Positions 7,934-17,106 of a DNA stretch of 40,941 bases are shown piece after piece. The stretch is from an uncultured Endozoicomonas sp. (GTDB lineage Bacteria; Pseudomonadota; Gammaproteobacteria; Pseudomonadales; Endozoicomonadaceae). Within the stretch, counting starts at the first letter, position 1. Every line of letters starts with the position of its first letter. Both the position numbers and the translations under genes were made by a program. The notes under the pieces were generated by a model. That model worked only from the letters and a program-made list of their open reading frames with translations, did not search any database and was not told the origin of the DNA. The DNA lies in contig OODV01000366.1 in assembly GCA_900299555.1 (NCBI GenBank), positions 1 through 40,941 on the forward strand. Reading direction: 5' to 3'.

Positions 7934-9124
7934 GTGAGCAATTTCGACCAGTTACTTCAAGATATCAAGGCACTGAACACCAAACTGCATAGCAAAGACT
8001 TTCTCCTGACCTGGGAACAGTCTACCGATGAATTGAAGCAGGTATTAAAAGTAGCAGAAGGCCTGCGCCTGCTGCGCAACGAAAACATCTCTACCAAAGT
8101 GTTCGACAGCGGCCTCGGTGTTTCCCTGTTCCGTGATAACTCTACCCGTACCCGTTTCTCCTTCACCTCCGCCTGTAACATGCTGGGGCTGGCAATTCAG
8201 GATCTGGATGAAGGCAAGTCCCAGATCGCTCATGGCGAAACCGTTCGTGAAACCGCCAACATGATCTCTTTCTGTGCTGACGTGATCGGTATCCGCGATG
8301 ACATGTACCTGGGCTATGGTAACCAGTACATGCGTGAAGTGGGCTCCGCCCTGGACTTCGGCAAGGAAAACGGTGTTCTGGCTCAACGTCCTGGCATGGT
8401 AAACCTGCAGTGCGATATCGACCACCCAACCCAGAGCATGGCTGACCTGGCATGGCTGATCGAGCATTTTGGCAGTCTGGAAAATCTGAAAGGCAAGAAG
8501 ATTGCCATGACCTGGGCTTACTCTCCAAGCTACGGCAAGCCTCTCTCCGTTCCACAGGGCATCATCGGCCTGATGACCCGCTTCGGTATGGATGTCACTC
8601 TGGCTCACCCAGAAGGCTACGACCTGATTCCTGAAGTCGTTGAAACAGCTGGTCGCCAGGCAGCAGAAAGTGGCGGCAGCTTCACTCAGGTAAGCACCAT
8701 GGCTGAAGCCTTCAAGGATGCTGATATTGTTTATCCTAAGTCCTGGGCACCTTACCACGTCATGGGTCGTCGTACTGACCTGCTGAAAGCTGGCGACCAC
8801 GCAGGCCTGAAAACACTGGAACAGGAATGCCTGGCTCAGAATGCTCTGCACAAAGGCTGGCACTGCACCGAAGAAATGATGAAGCATACCCGCAATGGTG
8901 AAGCGCTTTACATGCACTGCCTGCCTGCAGACATCACCGGTGTTTCCTGCAAGGAAGGTGAAGTAACCGAAGGTGTATTCAACAAGTACCTGATCGACAC
9001 CTACAAAGAAGCTGGCTGGAAGCCTTACATCATCGCTTCCATGATCCTCAACCGTCGCTTTGCCAACCCAGACGTTGTGCTGGAAAACCTGATGAAGAAA
9101 GGCGCCCGTCGCGTTGACGCCTGA
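7934..9124 (+). CDS. ygeW: YgeW-type carbamoyltransferase
   Basis: 396 residues, matching E. coli YgeW. It belongs to the aspartate/ornithine carbamoyltransferase superfamily: the carbamoyl-phosphate motif STRTR is at 70-74 (FRDNSTRTRFSF), the DHPTQSMADL segment is present, and HCLP occurs in YMHCLPADI near the C-terminus. The natural substrate is not ornithine; from memory of work on anaerobic purine breakdown, YgeW acts on a ureido derivative of 2,3-diaminopropionate and yields carbamoyl phosphate. The GTG start is chosen because AGGAAA lies 7 bp upstream. Use of CTG, GGT, ACC and GAA codons is strongly biased, suggesting high expression. It is the first gene of the operon behind the sigma-54-like promoter. 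Confidence 0.9.
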   Translation: MSNFDQLLQDIKALNTKLHSKDFLLTWEQSTDELKQVLKVAEGLRLLRNENISTKVFDSGLGVSLFRDNSTRTRFSFTSACNMLGLAIQDLDEGKSQIAHGETVRETANMISFCADVIGIRDDMYLGYGNQYMREVGSALDFGKENGVLAQRPGMVNLQCDIDHPTQSMADLAWLIEHFGSLENLKGKKIAMTWAYSPSYGKPLSVPQGIIGLMTRFGMDVTLAHPEGYDLIPEVVETAGRQAAESGGSFTQVSTMAEAFKDADIVYPKSWAPYHVMGRRTDLLKAGDHAGLKTLEQECLAQNALHKGWHCTEEMMKHTRNGEALYMHCLPADITGVSCKEGEVTEGVFNKYLIDTYKEAGWKPYIIASMILNRRFANPDVVLENLMKKGARRVDA

Positions 9125-9137
9125 TTGTTCGGGAACT

Positions 9138-9169
9138 GCTCCCTGACCGCCATACTGGCAGCAGGGAGC
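9138..9169 (+). other. Intercistronic stem-loop between ygeW and ygeX
   Basis: GCTCCCTG (9138-9145) pairs with CAGGGAGC (9162-9169), and an inner GCCA/TGGC stem extends it. There is no T-run. The position 13 bp after the ygeW stop suggests an mRNA-stability or processing element that raises ygeW expression relative to downstream genes (inference). Confidence 0.55.
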
Positions 9170-9201
9170 GCTGTCAGCATTTGTGTTTGGGGGCACATAC
9201 C

Positions 9202-10395
9202 ATGTCAGAATTCAGCTTATCCATAAAACAGGAGCCTAACCGCTTCTTTAACGGTGAATCTTCACCACTCTTCAGTACCGAAGTGGCCAGAATAGCCCGT
9301 GAATTCCACCAGCGAATTCCTGGCTATGAACCAACACCACTTCGTTCTCTTGACCAGCTGGCTCATCAGCTTGGCCTGAAAAAAATTCTGGTCAAAGATG
9401 AGTCCTATCGTTTCGGCCTGAACGCATTCAAAGTGCTCGGTGGCTCTTATGCCATTGGTAAGTGCGTCAGCAATAAACTGGGTATTCCACTTGAAGAATT
9501 CAGCTTTGACAGCCTGAAAGGACAGGAACCCATAACCTTTGCAACCGCAACGGATGGAAACCATGGCCGCGGTGTGGCCTGGGCTGCCATGCAGCTTGGA
9601 CAAAATGCTGTTGTCTACATGCCCAAAGGCGCTGCCAAAGAACGTGTAGAAAACATTCGTCGTTTAGGTGCCGAATGCATTGTCACCGACCTGAATTACG
9701 ACGATGCCGTACGCCTTGCCTGCAAGAATGCCGACGAGAATGGCTGGCTGATGGTTCAGGACACGGCTTGGGAAGGTTATACCGAAATCCCCACCTGGAT
9801 CATGCAGGGTTACATGACCATGGCGGATGAAGCCGTTGAGCAGATGCAGGCCATGGGCATTGACCGCCCTACCCACACAATCCTTCAGGCTGGTGTTGGT
9901 GCCATGGCTGGTGGTGTACTCGGCTATCTGGCTAACCGCTATGGAGCTGACCGCTTTACAGGCATTACCGCAGAGCCCCATCAGGCGGACTGTATTTATA
10001 AGTCTGGCTGCAGCGGCGATGGTGCTGCTGTCAATGTTACCGGTGACCTGGACACCATTATGGTTGGACTGGCCTGTGGTGAACCTAACCCTCTGGGCTG
10101 GGAAGTCCTGAGAAACTGCAGCCGTCATTTCATGTCTATTGAAGACCGAACTGCGGCTCTGGGCATGCGTATCCAGGCCAGCCCATTACCCGGTGATGAG
10201 CGAATTATTGCTGGTGAATCCGGTGCTATTGGAGTGGGTACACTCTACGCCATTGCACATCATCCCGATGCGAAATCCATCATGAAAGATCTGGGTCTGG
10301 ACGGCAACTCCGTGGTTCTGCTGTTCAATACTGAAGGCGATACCGATCCAGTGAACTATCAGGATGTTGTCTGGGAAGGCAAATACGGCATCTGA
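9202..10395 (+). CDS. ygeX: Diaminopropionate ammonia-lyase
   Basis: 397 residues from ATG 9202 (E. coli YgeX 398). The ATG is preceded by GGGGG and gives the expected length, whereas an upstream TTG at 9181 would add seven unlikely residues. Fold-type II PLP enzyme: the Schiff-base lysine is K77 in RFGLNAFKVLGGSYAIG, and ATDGNHGRGVAWAA and the glycine-rich QAGVGAMAGGVLG phosphate-binding loop follow. It converts 2,3-diaminopropionate to pyruvate and two ammonia in the cytoplasm. It follows ygeW by 77 bp and precedes ygeY by 91 bp, the same order as in E. coli. Confidence 0.94.
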   Translation: MSEFSLSIKQEPNRFFNGESSPLFSTEVARIAREFHQRIPGYEPTPLRSLDQLAHQLGLKKILVKDESYRFGLNAFKVLGGSYAIGKCVSNKLGIPLEEFSFDSLKGQEPITFATATDGNHGRGVAWAAMQLGQNAVVYMPKGAAKERVENIRRLGAECIVTDLNYDDAVRLACKNADENGWLMVQDTAWEGYTEIPTWIMQGYMTMADEAVEQMQAMGIDRPTHTILQAGVGAMAGGVLGYLANRYGADRFTGITAEPHQADCIYKSGCSGDGAAVNVTGDLDTIMVGLACGEPNPLGWEVLRNCSRHFMSIEDRTAALGMRIQASPLPGDERIIAGESGAIGVGTLYAIAHHPDAKSIMKDLGLDGNSVVLLFNTEGDTDPVNYQDVVWEGKYGI

Positions 10396-10486
10396 TAAAA
10401 CCATTTCACTTTTAAATAAATCTCGACACGGGCTGACTCCGACAAAAGGAAAGCGGCCCACATAAAACAAACAAGGATATACGACC

Positions 10487-11713
10487 ATGTATAAAGAATT
10501 AAAAATCCCTTTTGCTGAAATCCTGAAAAAAGCAGAAGAATACAAGCCAGATATGACCCGCTTCCTGCGGGATATGATTGCCATTCCCAGTGAATCCTGT
10601 GATGAAGAGAAAGTGGTTCTTCGCATCAAGGAAGAAATGGAAAAAGTTGGCTTTGATAAGGTAGACATTGATCCACAGGGTAACGTGCTTGGCTATATCG
10701 GCCATGGTAAGCACATTATCGCCATGGACGCTCATATCGATACTGTCGGTGTGGGTAACCTGAGCAACTGGACCTTCGACCCTTATGAAGGTTACGAAGA
10801 TGAAGAGACCATCGGTGGTCGCGGCGCATCTGACCAGGAAGGCGGTATGGCTTCCATGGTTTACGCCGGCAAGATCATCAAGGACCTCGGCCTTGAAGAC
10901 GACTACACACTGGTTGTCACCGGCACTGTTCAGGAAGAAGACTGTGATGGTCTGTGCTGGCAGTACATCATCAATGAAACCGGACTGCGTCCTGAGTTTG
11001 TTGTCAGCACCGAGCCTACTGACTGCAACATCTATCGTGGTCAGCGCGGCCGGATGGAAATTCGTGTTGAAGTGGACGGCGTCAGCTGCCACGGTTCAGC
11101 ACCTGAGCGTGGCGACAATGCCATCTTCAAGATGGGCCCAATCCTGAATGAGATCAAGGAACTCGCCAATAATCTAGGCGATGATGAATTCTTGGGTAAA
11201 GGCACCCTGACCGTTTCTGAAGTGTTCTTTACTTCGCCAAGCCGCTGCGCCGTTGCAGATAGCTGCGCGATTTCCATCGACCGTCGTCTGACCTGGGGTG
11301 AAACCTGGGAAGGTGCTCTGGAAGAAATCCGTTCACTGCCAGCTGTTCAGGAAGCAGGCGGCAGGGTCACCATGTATAACTATGACCGCCCAGCCTACAC
11401 CGGTCTGGTTTATGAAACCGAGTGCTACTTCCCAGCATGGGTACTGCCAGAAGATCACCTGGTCACCAAAGTTACCAGTGACTGCTTCGAGCTTCTCTTC
11501 GACAAGAAGCCTCTGGTGGACAAGTGGACCTTCTCTACCAACGGTGTTTCCATTATGGGCCGTTATGGCATCCCGGTTGTTGGTTTTGGTCCTGGTAAAG
11601 AGCCAGAAGCTCATGCTCCAGACGAGAAGACCTGGAAAGACCATCTGGTTAAGTGTGCTGCCATGTACGCTGCTATTCCTGGCATGTACCTGCATAACCT
11701 GGAAGAAAAATAA
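10487..11713 (+). CDS. ygeY: YgeY-type M20 family amidohydrolase
   Basis: 408 residues (E. coli YgeY about 403). M20/ArgE/DapE-type binuclear metallohydrolase: H83 and D85 in [12 protein letters not shown]116 in [12 protein letters not shown], the E150-E151 pair in [10 protein letters not shown], and the dimerisation-domain histidine in [14 protein letters not shown]. The family is placed in selenium/purine clusters, where it is thought to hydrolyse a ureido or carbamoyl amide intermediate; the exact step here is inferred. The ATG has AAGGA 10 bp upstream. It is co-transcribed with ygeX and hyuA. Confidence 0.9.
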   Translation: MYKELKIPFAEILKKAEEYKPDMTRFLRDMIAIPSESCDEEKVVLRIKEEMEKVGFDKVDIDPQGNVLGYIGHGKHIIAMDAHIDTVGVGNLSNWTFDPYEGYEDEETIGGRGASDQEGGMASMVYAGKIIKDLGLEDDYTLVVTGTVQEEDCDGLCWQYIINETGLRPEFVVSTEPTDCNIYRGQRGRMEIRVEVDGVSCHGSAPERGDNAIFKMGPILNEIKELANNLGDDEFLGKGTLTVSEVFFTSPSRCAVADSCAISIDRRLTWGETWEGALEEIRSLPAVQEAGGRVTMYNYDRPAYTGLVYETECYFPAWVLPEDHLVTKVTSDCFELLFDKKPLVDKWTFSTNGVSIMGRYGIPVVGFGPGKEPEAHAPDEKTWKDHLVKCAAMYAAIPGMYLHNLEEK

Positions 11714-11730
11714 GCAATACCAGTAAACCC

Positions 11731-11759
11731 CTCGCTCTCATGCTTTTCATGGGAGCGAG
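11731..11759 (+). other. Intercistronic stem-loop between ygeY and hyuA
   Basis: CTCGCTCTCATG (11731-11742) pairs with CATGGGAGCGAG (11748-11759), 12 pairs including one G-U, with a CTTTT loop. There is no trailing T-run. It is probably an RNA-stability or processing hairpin inside the operon. Confidence 0.6.
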
Positions 11760-11783
11760 CTGATAACAAAAAGGTACGGGACC

Positions 11784-13241
11784 ATGAACGTCCTTATAAA
11801 AAATGCAACGCTGGTGAATGCCGATACCAGTGAGCGGGCGGACCTGTTGACCCGTGACGGCATCATTGAGCGTATTGCTCCAAATATTGAATTACCCGAA
11901 AGCAGCCCTGAGCGAATGGAGGGCTCTATCGAAACTATTAACGCCGCCGGTCACTATGTCATACCTGGCGGCGTTGACGTTCATACTCACCTGAATATTG
12001 ATGTTGGCATTGCCCAGAGCTGCGATGATTTTTACAGCGGCACGGTGTCAGCAGCCTGTGGTGGAACCACCACGATTGTTGACCATATGGGCTTTGGCCC
12101 CGCCGGATGCTCCCTGCACCATCAGCTTGAGCGGTACCACGCATTTGCACGTGACAAGGCGGTTATTGATTACAGTTTTCACGGCACCATCCAGCATATA
12201 GACAACAGTATTCTAGAAGAAATGGAGTCCATGGTACTGGAAGAAGGGATCTCCAGTTTCAAACTCTACCTGACCTATGGCTATAAACTGGATGACAGTC
12301 AGGTTCTTGCCGCACTGGAACGTTTAAACCAGCTGAATGCCCTTACCTGCGTTCACCCTGAAAACGACGGAGCTATCCGCTTCCTGAAAGAAAAGGTTCT
12401 CGCTCAGGGTTCCAATGCCCCCATTTATCATGCATTGAGCCGTCCACCAGAGTGTGAGGCCGAAGCCGTAGGTCGCATGATCAACCTCGCAACGCTGGCA
12501 GGTGATGCACCGATCTATATCGTTCACCTTTCCAATGGCATTGGTCTGGAATATATCCGTCAGGCACACCAGCGGGGACAGGCGGTCTTTGCTGAAACCT
12601 GCCCCCAGTACCTGTCACTGGATATCAATAAGTACAACAGCTCCACCGGTGATAATGGTGCCGCTGAGCACCCTTATGATGAAGGGTTGAAATACATCAT
12701 GAGCCCTCCCCTGCGTGACAGCTACCACCAGAATCAACTCTGGCAGGGGTTAATGGACGGTACCATCAGTACGGTAGCTACCGATCATTGCGCGTTCACC
12801 ATGTCACAGAAAAGCGCAGGCCGGGATGGCTTCCAATATTGCCCTAACGGTATTCCCGGCGTTGAAAACCGTGTACCCCTGCTCTTTTCTGAAGGGGTGA
12901 TGAAAGACCGTATATCCATCAACCATTTTGTTGAGCTGGTCAGTACACGTCCTGCCCAGTTGTTTGGGCTCTACCCGCGCAAAGGCCTGATCGCAGAGGG
13001 AGCCGATGCTGATCTGGTAATTATTGACCCAAAAAGAGAGGTAACACTCAGCCAGCGACTGATGCATGGTCGCTCTGATTACTGCCCATATGAGGGCATG
13101 AAATTGCAGGGCTATCCGATCATGACCCTGTCCCGGGGTGAAATTATTGTACGGGATGGGCACTTTACCGGTAAGCCAGGTCATGGACAGTTCCTGCATC
13201 GCCAACCGCTGAACGAATGCTTCCGTTACTGGGAAAAGTGA
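11784..13241 (+). CDS. hyuA: Dihydropyrimidinase/hydantoinase-type cyclic amidohydrolase (HyuA/YgeZ)
   Basis: 485 residues of the amidohydrolase superfamily. The metal-binding HTH is H67-T-H69 (GGVDVHTHLN), the carboxylated lysine is probably K160 (SSFKLYLTYG), further ligands are H191 (CVHPEND) and H248 (IVHLSNG), and the catalytic Asp is in VATDHCAFT. E. coli YgeZ/HyuA (about 461) hydrolyses D-phenylhydantoin in vitro; in the purine cluster the likely role is opening a reduced pyrimidine or hydantoin ring. AAAAGGTACGG upstream supports the ATG. It is followed after 18 bp by palindromic repeat copy 2, which may reduce read-through into xdhABC. Confidence 0.9.
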   Translation: MNVLIKNATLVNADTSERADLLTRDGIIERIAPNIELPESSPERMEGSIETINAAGHYVIPGGVDVHTHLNIDVGIAQSCDDFYSGTVSAACGGTTTIVDHMGFGPAGCSLHHQLERYHAFARDKAVIDYSFHGTIQHIDNSILEEMESMVLEEGISSFKLYLTYGYKLDDSQVLAALERLNQLNALTCVHPENDGAIRFLKEKVLAQGSNAPIYHALSRPPECEAEAVGRMINLATLAGDAPIYIVHLSNGIGLEYIRQAHQRGQAVFAETCPQYLSLDINKYNSSTGDNGAAEHPYDEGLKYIMSPPLRDSYHQNQLWQGLMDGTISTVATDHCAFTMSQKSAGRDGFQYCPNGIPGVENRVPLLFSEGVMKDRISINHFVELVSTRPAQLFGLYPRKGLIAEGADADLVIIDPKREVTLSQRLMHGRSDYCPYEGMKLQGYPIMTLSRGEIIVRDGHFTGKPGHGQFLHRQPLNECFRYWEK

Positions 13242-13259
13242 TTTCGGCAAGCATTTTTT

Positions 13260-13327
13260 TGAACCACAAAGAGCACGAAGCTTTTTAACAACAGGACTTC
13301 GTGATCTTTGTGGTTCAGCGCTTTTTT
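13260..13327 (+). repeat. Dispersed palindromic repeat, copy 2 (possible terminator)
   Basis: The arm at 13260-13280 (TGAACCACAAAG...CACGAAG) pairs with 13297-13317 with one mismatch over 21 bp. The same family occurs after yqeB (6371-6441). A TTTTTT run at 13322-13327, four bases after the right arm, would let this copy act as a partial terminator between hyuA and xdhA. Confidence 0.72.
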
Positions 13328-13386
13328 GTCACGCGTCGACACGTAAGTGAACCGATCTACTTTTGTGGAAACAATAGGAATCAACC

Positions 13387-15666
13387 ATGTCTGTCGGACT
13401 CTCACAGGAGCGCCTGGATGCCAAAGCCAAGGTAACCGGCCGCTGTCGTTTTACTGGTGATCTGGCTCTTCCCGGTACACGCATTGCCAAGTATCTTCAC
13501 AGCAACATAGCTCACGGCAGGGTGGTTGATATTGATACCACTGAAGCCCTTGCCATGACCGGTGTTGAAGCCGTTTTCACCTTTGCGGATATTCCCAGGA
13601 TACCCTTTGCCACCGCTGGTCATGCTTTTAACCTCGACCCGGCAGCAAGGGATAAGGAAGACCGTCTCCTGCTGACAGACTATGTCCGTTACCATGGTGA
13701 TGAAATTGCCATTGTTGTTGCTGTCGATGGGCTCACTGCCAGCAAAGCTCTTAAAAAAATCAAAGTGACCTATAAAGAGTATCCGGCACTACTGAACCAT
13801 GAACAGGCTCTGGATACCGCCGCAATGGAACTCCACAAAGGCAGTGCTAATCAGGTTGGCGAACACAGCTACCAGTGCGGCGATGTACCGGCAGCAGTAG
13901 CCTCAGCCGATATCAGCCTGAAAGGCCAGTTCCAGACTCAAATGGTTCAGCATTGCCATATGGAAAACCATATCGCCTGGGCCTATATGGATGACACAGA
14001 CCATATTGTCATCATGTCCTCCACACAGATTCCCCACATCTGCCGCAGAATTGTCAGCCAGGCCCTGGATATCCCCATGAGCACCATACAGGTCATCAAA
14101 CCTGCCATTGGTGGCGGCTTTGGTAACAAGCAGGATGTGGTACTGGAACCCATGGTTGCCTTCCTCACGAAGAAACTGGGTGGCGTTCCGGTCATGCTGG
14201 AGTTAACCCGGGAAGAGTGCCTCAGCAGTACCCGTATTCGTCATCCATTCCGGGTTAATGTGGAATGCGCTGTGAATAATGACGGTACTTTAAAAGCCCT
14301 GGCTATGGATGTCTCTTCCAATACCGGCGGTTATGCATCCCACGGACACTCCATTGCCAAAGCGGCCGGTTCCAAAGTGGTGCCTCTCTATCCCAATGCA
14401 GCCCTCTCCTATCAGGCAGTCACCCACTATTCCAACCTGCCATCTGCAGGTGCCATGCGTGGTTATGGCTCTCCCCAGCTGGTCTATGCAGTTGAGTCCA
14501 TCATGGAGGAAGCAGCAAGAAAAATTGGAATGGATAGTCTCGATTTCCGACTGAAGAATGTTGCCCAAACTGGAGACACGAACCCACTGACAGGAAAAGT
14601 CATAGAAAGTGCCGGTATTCGTGAGTGTCTGATAAAAGGCCGTGAAACCTTTGGCTGGGACCAGAAAAAGCAGGAGCACCAGGCATTCAAGAGTGGCAAT
14701 ATTCGGCGAGGACTTGGTCTTGCCTGCTTCTCCTATGGCAGCGGAACCTACCCCGCCTCCGTAGAAATTGCCGGTGCACGGATGATTCTCAATCAGGATG
14801 GGCGGGTAACGGTTCAGATTGGCGCCACAGAAATTGGTCAGGGTTCAGATACCGTTATTGCCCAGATGGCGTCAGAAAGATTGGGCATCCCGGTCTCTGC
14901 CATTCGTGTGGTGTCTACTCAGGATACAGACACAACGCCCTTTGACCCGGGTTCCTTTGCATCAAGACAGACTTATATTGTCTGTCAGGCAGTGGCAGAG
15001 ACCGGAGACCTGCTCAGACAACGTATTCTTGAGCATGCCAGTACTATGCTTGAGCTGCCTGTTGAGCAACTGACCATCTCTGAAGATGCGGTGTTCAATG
15101 GTGATAAGACTGTTCGCCTCTCATTAAACGAACTTGCGCTTGATGCCTACTACCACAAAACCCGTGGGCAGCAATTAACCGCCGAAGTTTCACGAAAGGT
15201 GACCACTAGCGCCTATTCCTATGGCTGTACCCTGGTTGAGGTGGAAGTCGATATCAAACTCTGCCAGTTATCCATTCTCGGGATTCGCAATATTCACGAC
15301 TCTGGAAAAATCATCAACCCTGATCTGGCCGCAGGGCAGGTTTATGGTGGTGTAGGCATGGGTATTTCCGGAGCCCTCAGTGAAGAGCTGCTGGCAGACC
15401 CGGAAACCGGCTGGATCTACAACAACAACCTGCTGGATTACAAAATCGCTACCATGATGGATTCTCCAGATATCAGCTGTGACTTTGTTGAAACCCATGA
15501 GCCCACTGCAGCCTTTGGTAACAAGTCACTGGGTGAACCCCCTCTGCTCTCTGTGGCACCGGCCATTCGCAATGCCATTCTGGATGCCACCGGTGTTGCC
15601 ATGAACCAGCTGCCCATGTCTCCCAAGGCATTATTCAACGCATTCCGTGACGCAGAGCTAATTTAG
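13387..15666 (+). CDS. xdhA: Xanthine dehydrogenase-family hydroxylase, molybdenum-binding subunit
   Basis: 759 residues, highly similar in architecture to E. coli XdhA (752). An N-terminal aldehyde-oxidase a/b-hammerhead domain (RLDAKAKVTGRCRFTGDL) is followed by the Mo-cofactor domain: GGGFGNKQDV (about 239-248), GAMRGYGSPQ, GATEIGQGSDTVIAQ, and the catalytic glutamate in KSLGEPPLLS near the C-terminus. It hydroxylates purines using water and passes electrons to the Fe-S and FAD subunits encoded next. A mocA/yqeB/yqeC set in the same cluster suggests a cytosine-dinucleotide, possibly selenium-containing, cofactor. AGGAA lies upstream of the ATG. The gene is 145 bp from hyuA, with repeat copy 2 between them, and 10 bp from xdhB. 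Confidence 0.93.
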   Translation: MSVGLSQERLDAKAKVTGRCRFTGDLALPGTRIAKYLHSNIAHGRVVDIDTTEALAMTGVEAVFTFADIPRIPFATAGHAFNLDPAARDKEDRLLLTDYVRYHGDEIAIVVAVDGLTASKALKKIKVTYKEYPALLNHEQALDTAAMELHKGSANQVGEHSYQCGDVPAAVASADISLKGQFQTQMVQHCHMENHIAWAYMDDTDHIVIMSSTQIPHICRRIVSQALDIPMSTIQVIKPAIGGGFGNKQDVVLEPMVAFLTKKLGGVPVMLELTREECLSSTRIRHPFRVNVECAVNNDGTLKALAMDVSSNTGGYASHGHSIAKAAGSKVVPLYPNAALSYQAVTHYSNLPSAGAMRGYGSPQLVYAVESIMEEAARKIGMDSLDFRLKNVAQTGDTNPLTGKVIESAGIRECLIKGRETFGWDQKKQEHQAFKSGNIRRGLGLACFSYGSGTYPASVEIAGARMILNQDGRVTVQIGATEIGQGSDTVIAQMASERLGIPVSAIRVVSTQDTDTTPFDPGSFASRQTYIVCQAVAETGDLLRQRILEHASTMLELPVEQLTISEDAVFNGDKTVRLSLNELALDAYYHKTRGQQLTAEVSRKVTTSAYSYGCTLVEVEVDIKLCQLSILGIRNIHDSGKIINPDLAAGQVYGGVGMGISGALSEELLADPETGWIYNNNLLDYKIATMMDSPDISCDFVETHEPTAAFGNKSLGEPPLLSVAPAIRNAILDATGVAMNQLPMSPKALFNAFRDAELI

Positions 15667-15676
15667 GAGAGAGGGC

Positions 15677-16552
15677 ATGTTCCCCATTGATCAATATCAT
15701 CGAGCCAATAGCATTGAACAAGCCTGCCATCTTCTGGCTGAAAACCCCGGCAGTAAGCTGATTGCTGGAGGAACCGATGTACTTATAAGACTTCGGGAAG
15801 GTAAATCCGGTTTTGGCTCTCTTGTGGATATCCATGACCTGGATGAACTGACCGGTATAACCCATACACCGGATGGCATGCTTCAGGTGGGTTCAGGCGT
15901 TACGTTTACCCGGCTGATTAATTTCCTCAAAAGTGATGGGTTACTACCCGCTTTAGTCGAAGGCGCATCATCCATTGGTGGTCCCCAGGTACGCAATATG
16001 GCGACCCTTGGCGGCAATATATGCAATGGTGCACCCAGTGGGGACAGTGCAGCGCCGTTGCTAGTGTTTGATGCCAGAGTCACTCTGCAAAGCCAAAGAG
16101 GAAAACGTGAGGTTCCTGTTGAAGAGTTCTATGCAGGCCCTGGTAAGGTTCACCTTGAAGAAGATGAAATCGTTACCCAGTTCAGTATAAACCCTGAAAG
16201 CCATCAAAATACCGGCAGCCATTTCTACAAATACGCCATGCGTAAGGCGATGGATATTGCCACCATCGGCTGTGCCGCTGCCTGTAAACTGGAGGATAAT
16301 CGTATTGAAAGCCTGCGACTGGCCTATACGGTTGCGGCTCCAGTGCCTAAACGCTGCCGTGTACTTGAAGAACAGGTTATCGGACAACCCGTTTCCAGAA
16401 AACTGATTGCAGACATTGCTTCCATGGTGCTTGAAGAGCTCTCCCCTAGAAATTCCTGGCGGGCCAGCAAAGATTTCCGTGAACACATTATCCGTACTCT
16501 GGCTGACCGAGTGGTTAGTGAAGCCATTATTCGAGCTGGAGGCCAGCTGTAA
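15677..16552 (+). CDS. xdhB: Xanthine dehydrogenase-family FAD-binding subunit
   Basis: 291 residues (E. coli XdhB 292). The FAD-binding motifs of the family are present: KLIAGGTDVLIRLREGK (about 27-43) and ATLGGNICNGAPSGDSAAPLL (about 110-130). A CO-dehydrogenase flavoprotein C-terminal domain follows. It relays electrons from the Fe-S subunit to NAD+ or another acceptor. GGAGAGAGG precedes the ATG, and the 10-bp gap from xdhA indicates translational coupling. Confidence 0.93.
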   Translation: MFPIDQYHRANSIEQACHLLAENPGSKLIAGGTDVLIRLREGKSGFGSLVDIHDLDELTGITHTPDGMLQVGSGVTFTRLINFLKSDGLLPALVEGASSIGGPQVRNMATLGGNICNGAPSGDSAAPLLVFDARVTLQSQRGKREVPVEEFYAGPGKVHLEEDEIVTQFSINPESHQNTGSHFYKYAMRKAMDIATIGCAAACKLEDNRIESLRLAYTVAAPVPKRCRVLEEQVIGQPVSRKLIADIASMVLEELSPRNSWRASKDFREHIIRTLADRVVSEAIIRAGGQL

Positions 16553-16573
16553 AACCAGCCTGGGAAAATAGTT

Positions 16574-17083
16574 ATGAAACAGATTATTCAATGCCAACTC
16601 AATGGCAAACCGGTGGAACTGGTGGTTGATGTCCGTCAGTCATTATTGGAAGCCCTGAGATCCCATGGCCTTACCGGCTGCAAGGAAGGCTGTGGAGTTG
16701 GTGAGTGTGGCGCCTGTACCGTATTGATTGATGAAGTGCCTGTTGATAGCTGTATCACTCTGGCCATCAGGGCTGAAGGCAGAGTAATTCGTACCATTGA
16801 AGGAGAAAGCATCAATGGTGAATTATCACCTGTTCAGCAGGCGTATGTGGATGCGGGAGCGGTTCAATGCGGCTTCTGCACGCCTGGGCTGGTGATGAAA
16901 ACCACATCTTATATAGAGGGGCTTGCTCAATCTGCTGGGGGCTGCTGTCAGAGTGGCAGTAACGGCATCAACCGTGATGATATTCGCAGGGAGCACGCAG
17001 GCAACCTCTGTCGTTGCACAGGGTACCAGACTGTTGTGGATGCAGTAGAAAAAAGCATCCAGTACTATAGTGGACAGAAATAA
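16574..17083 (+). CDS. xdhC: Xanthine dehydrogenase-family [2Fe-2S] subunit
   Basis: 169 residues with two cluster domains. The plant-ferredoxin-type set is C40, C45, C48 and C60 (GCGVGECGACTVLID...SC), and the second cluster uses C99, C102, C146 and C148 (QCGFCTPG...NLCRCTGY). Compared with E. coli XdhC (159) there is a slightly longer linker, QSAGGCCQSGSNG, between the helices of the second domain, adding a Cys-Cys pair (C124-C125) not needed for either cluster. It is the last subunit gene of the hydroxylase, 21 bp after xdhB. The ribosome-binding site (GGGAAA) is modest. Confidence 0.92.
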   Translation: MKQIIQCQLNGKPVELVVDVRQSLLEALRSHGLTGCKEGCGVGECGACTVLIDEVPVDSCITLAIRAEGRVIRTIEGESINGELSPVQQAYVDAGAVQCGFCTPGLVMKTTSYIEGLAQSAGGCCQSGSNGINRDDIRREHAGNLCRCTGYQTVVDAVEKSIQYYSGQK

Positions 17084-17106
17084 AAGGCTCTGTTGAGAGG
17101 ACACTG

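Noticed and set aside
8045-9196. Long open frame (383 codons) antisense to ygeW
   Set aside because: It is a codon-bias shadow of the strongly biased ygeW gene: no ribosome-binding site, no family resemblance, Cys/His/Val-rich composition typical of antisense frames.
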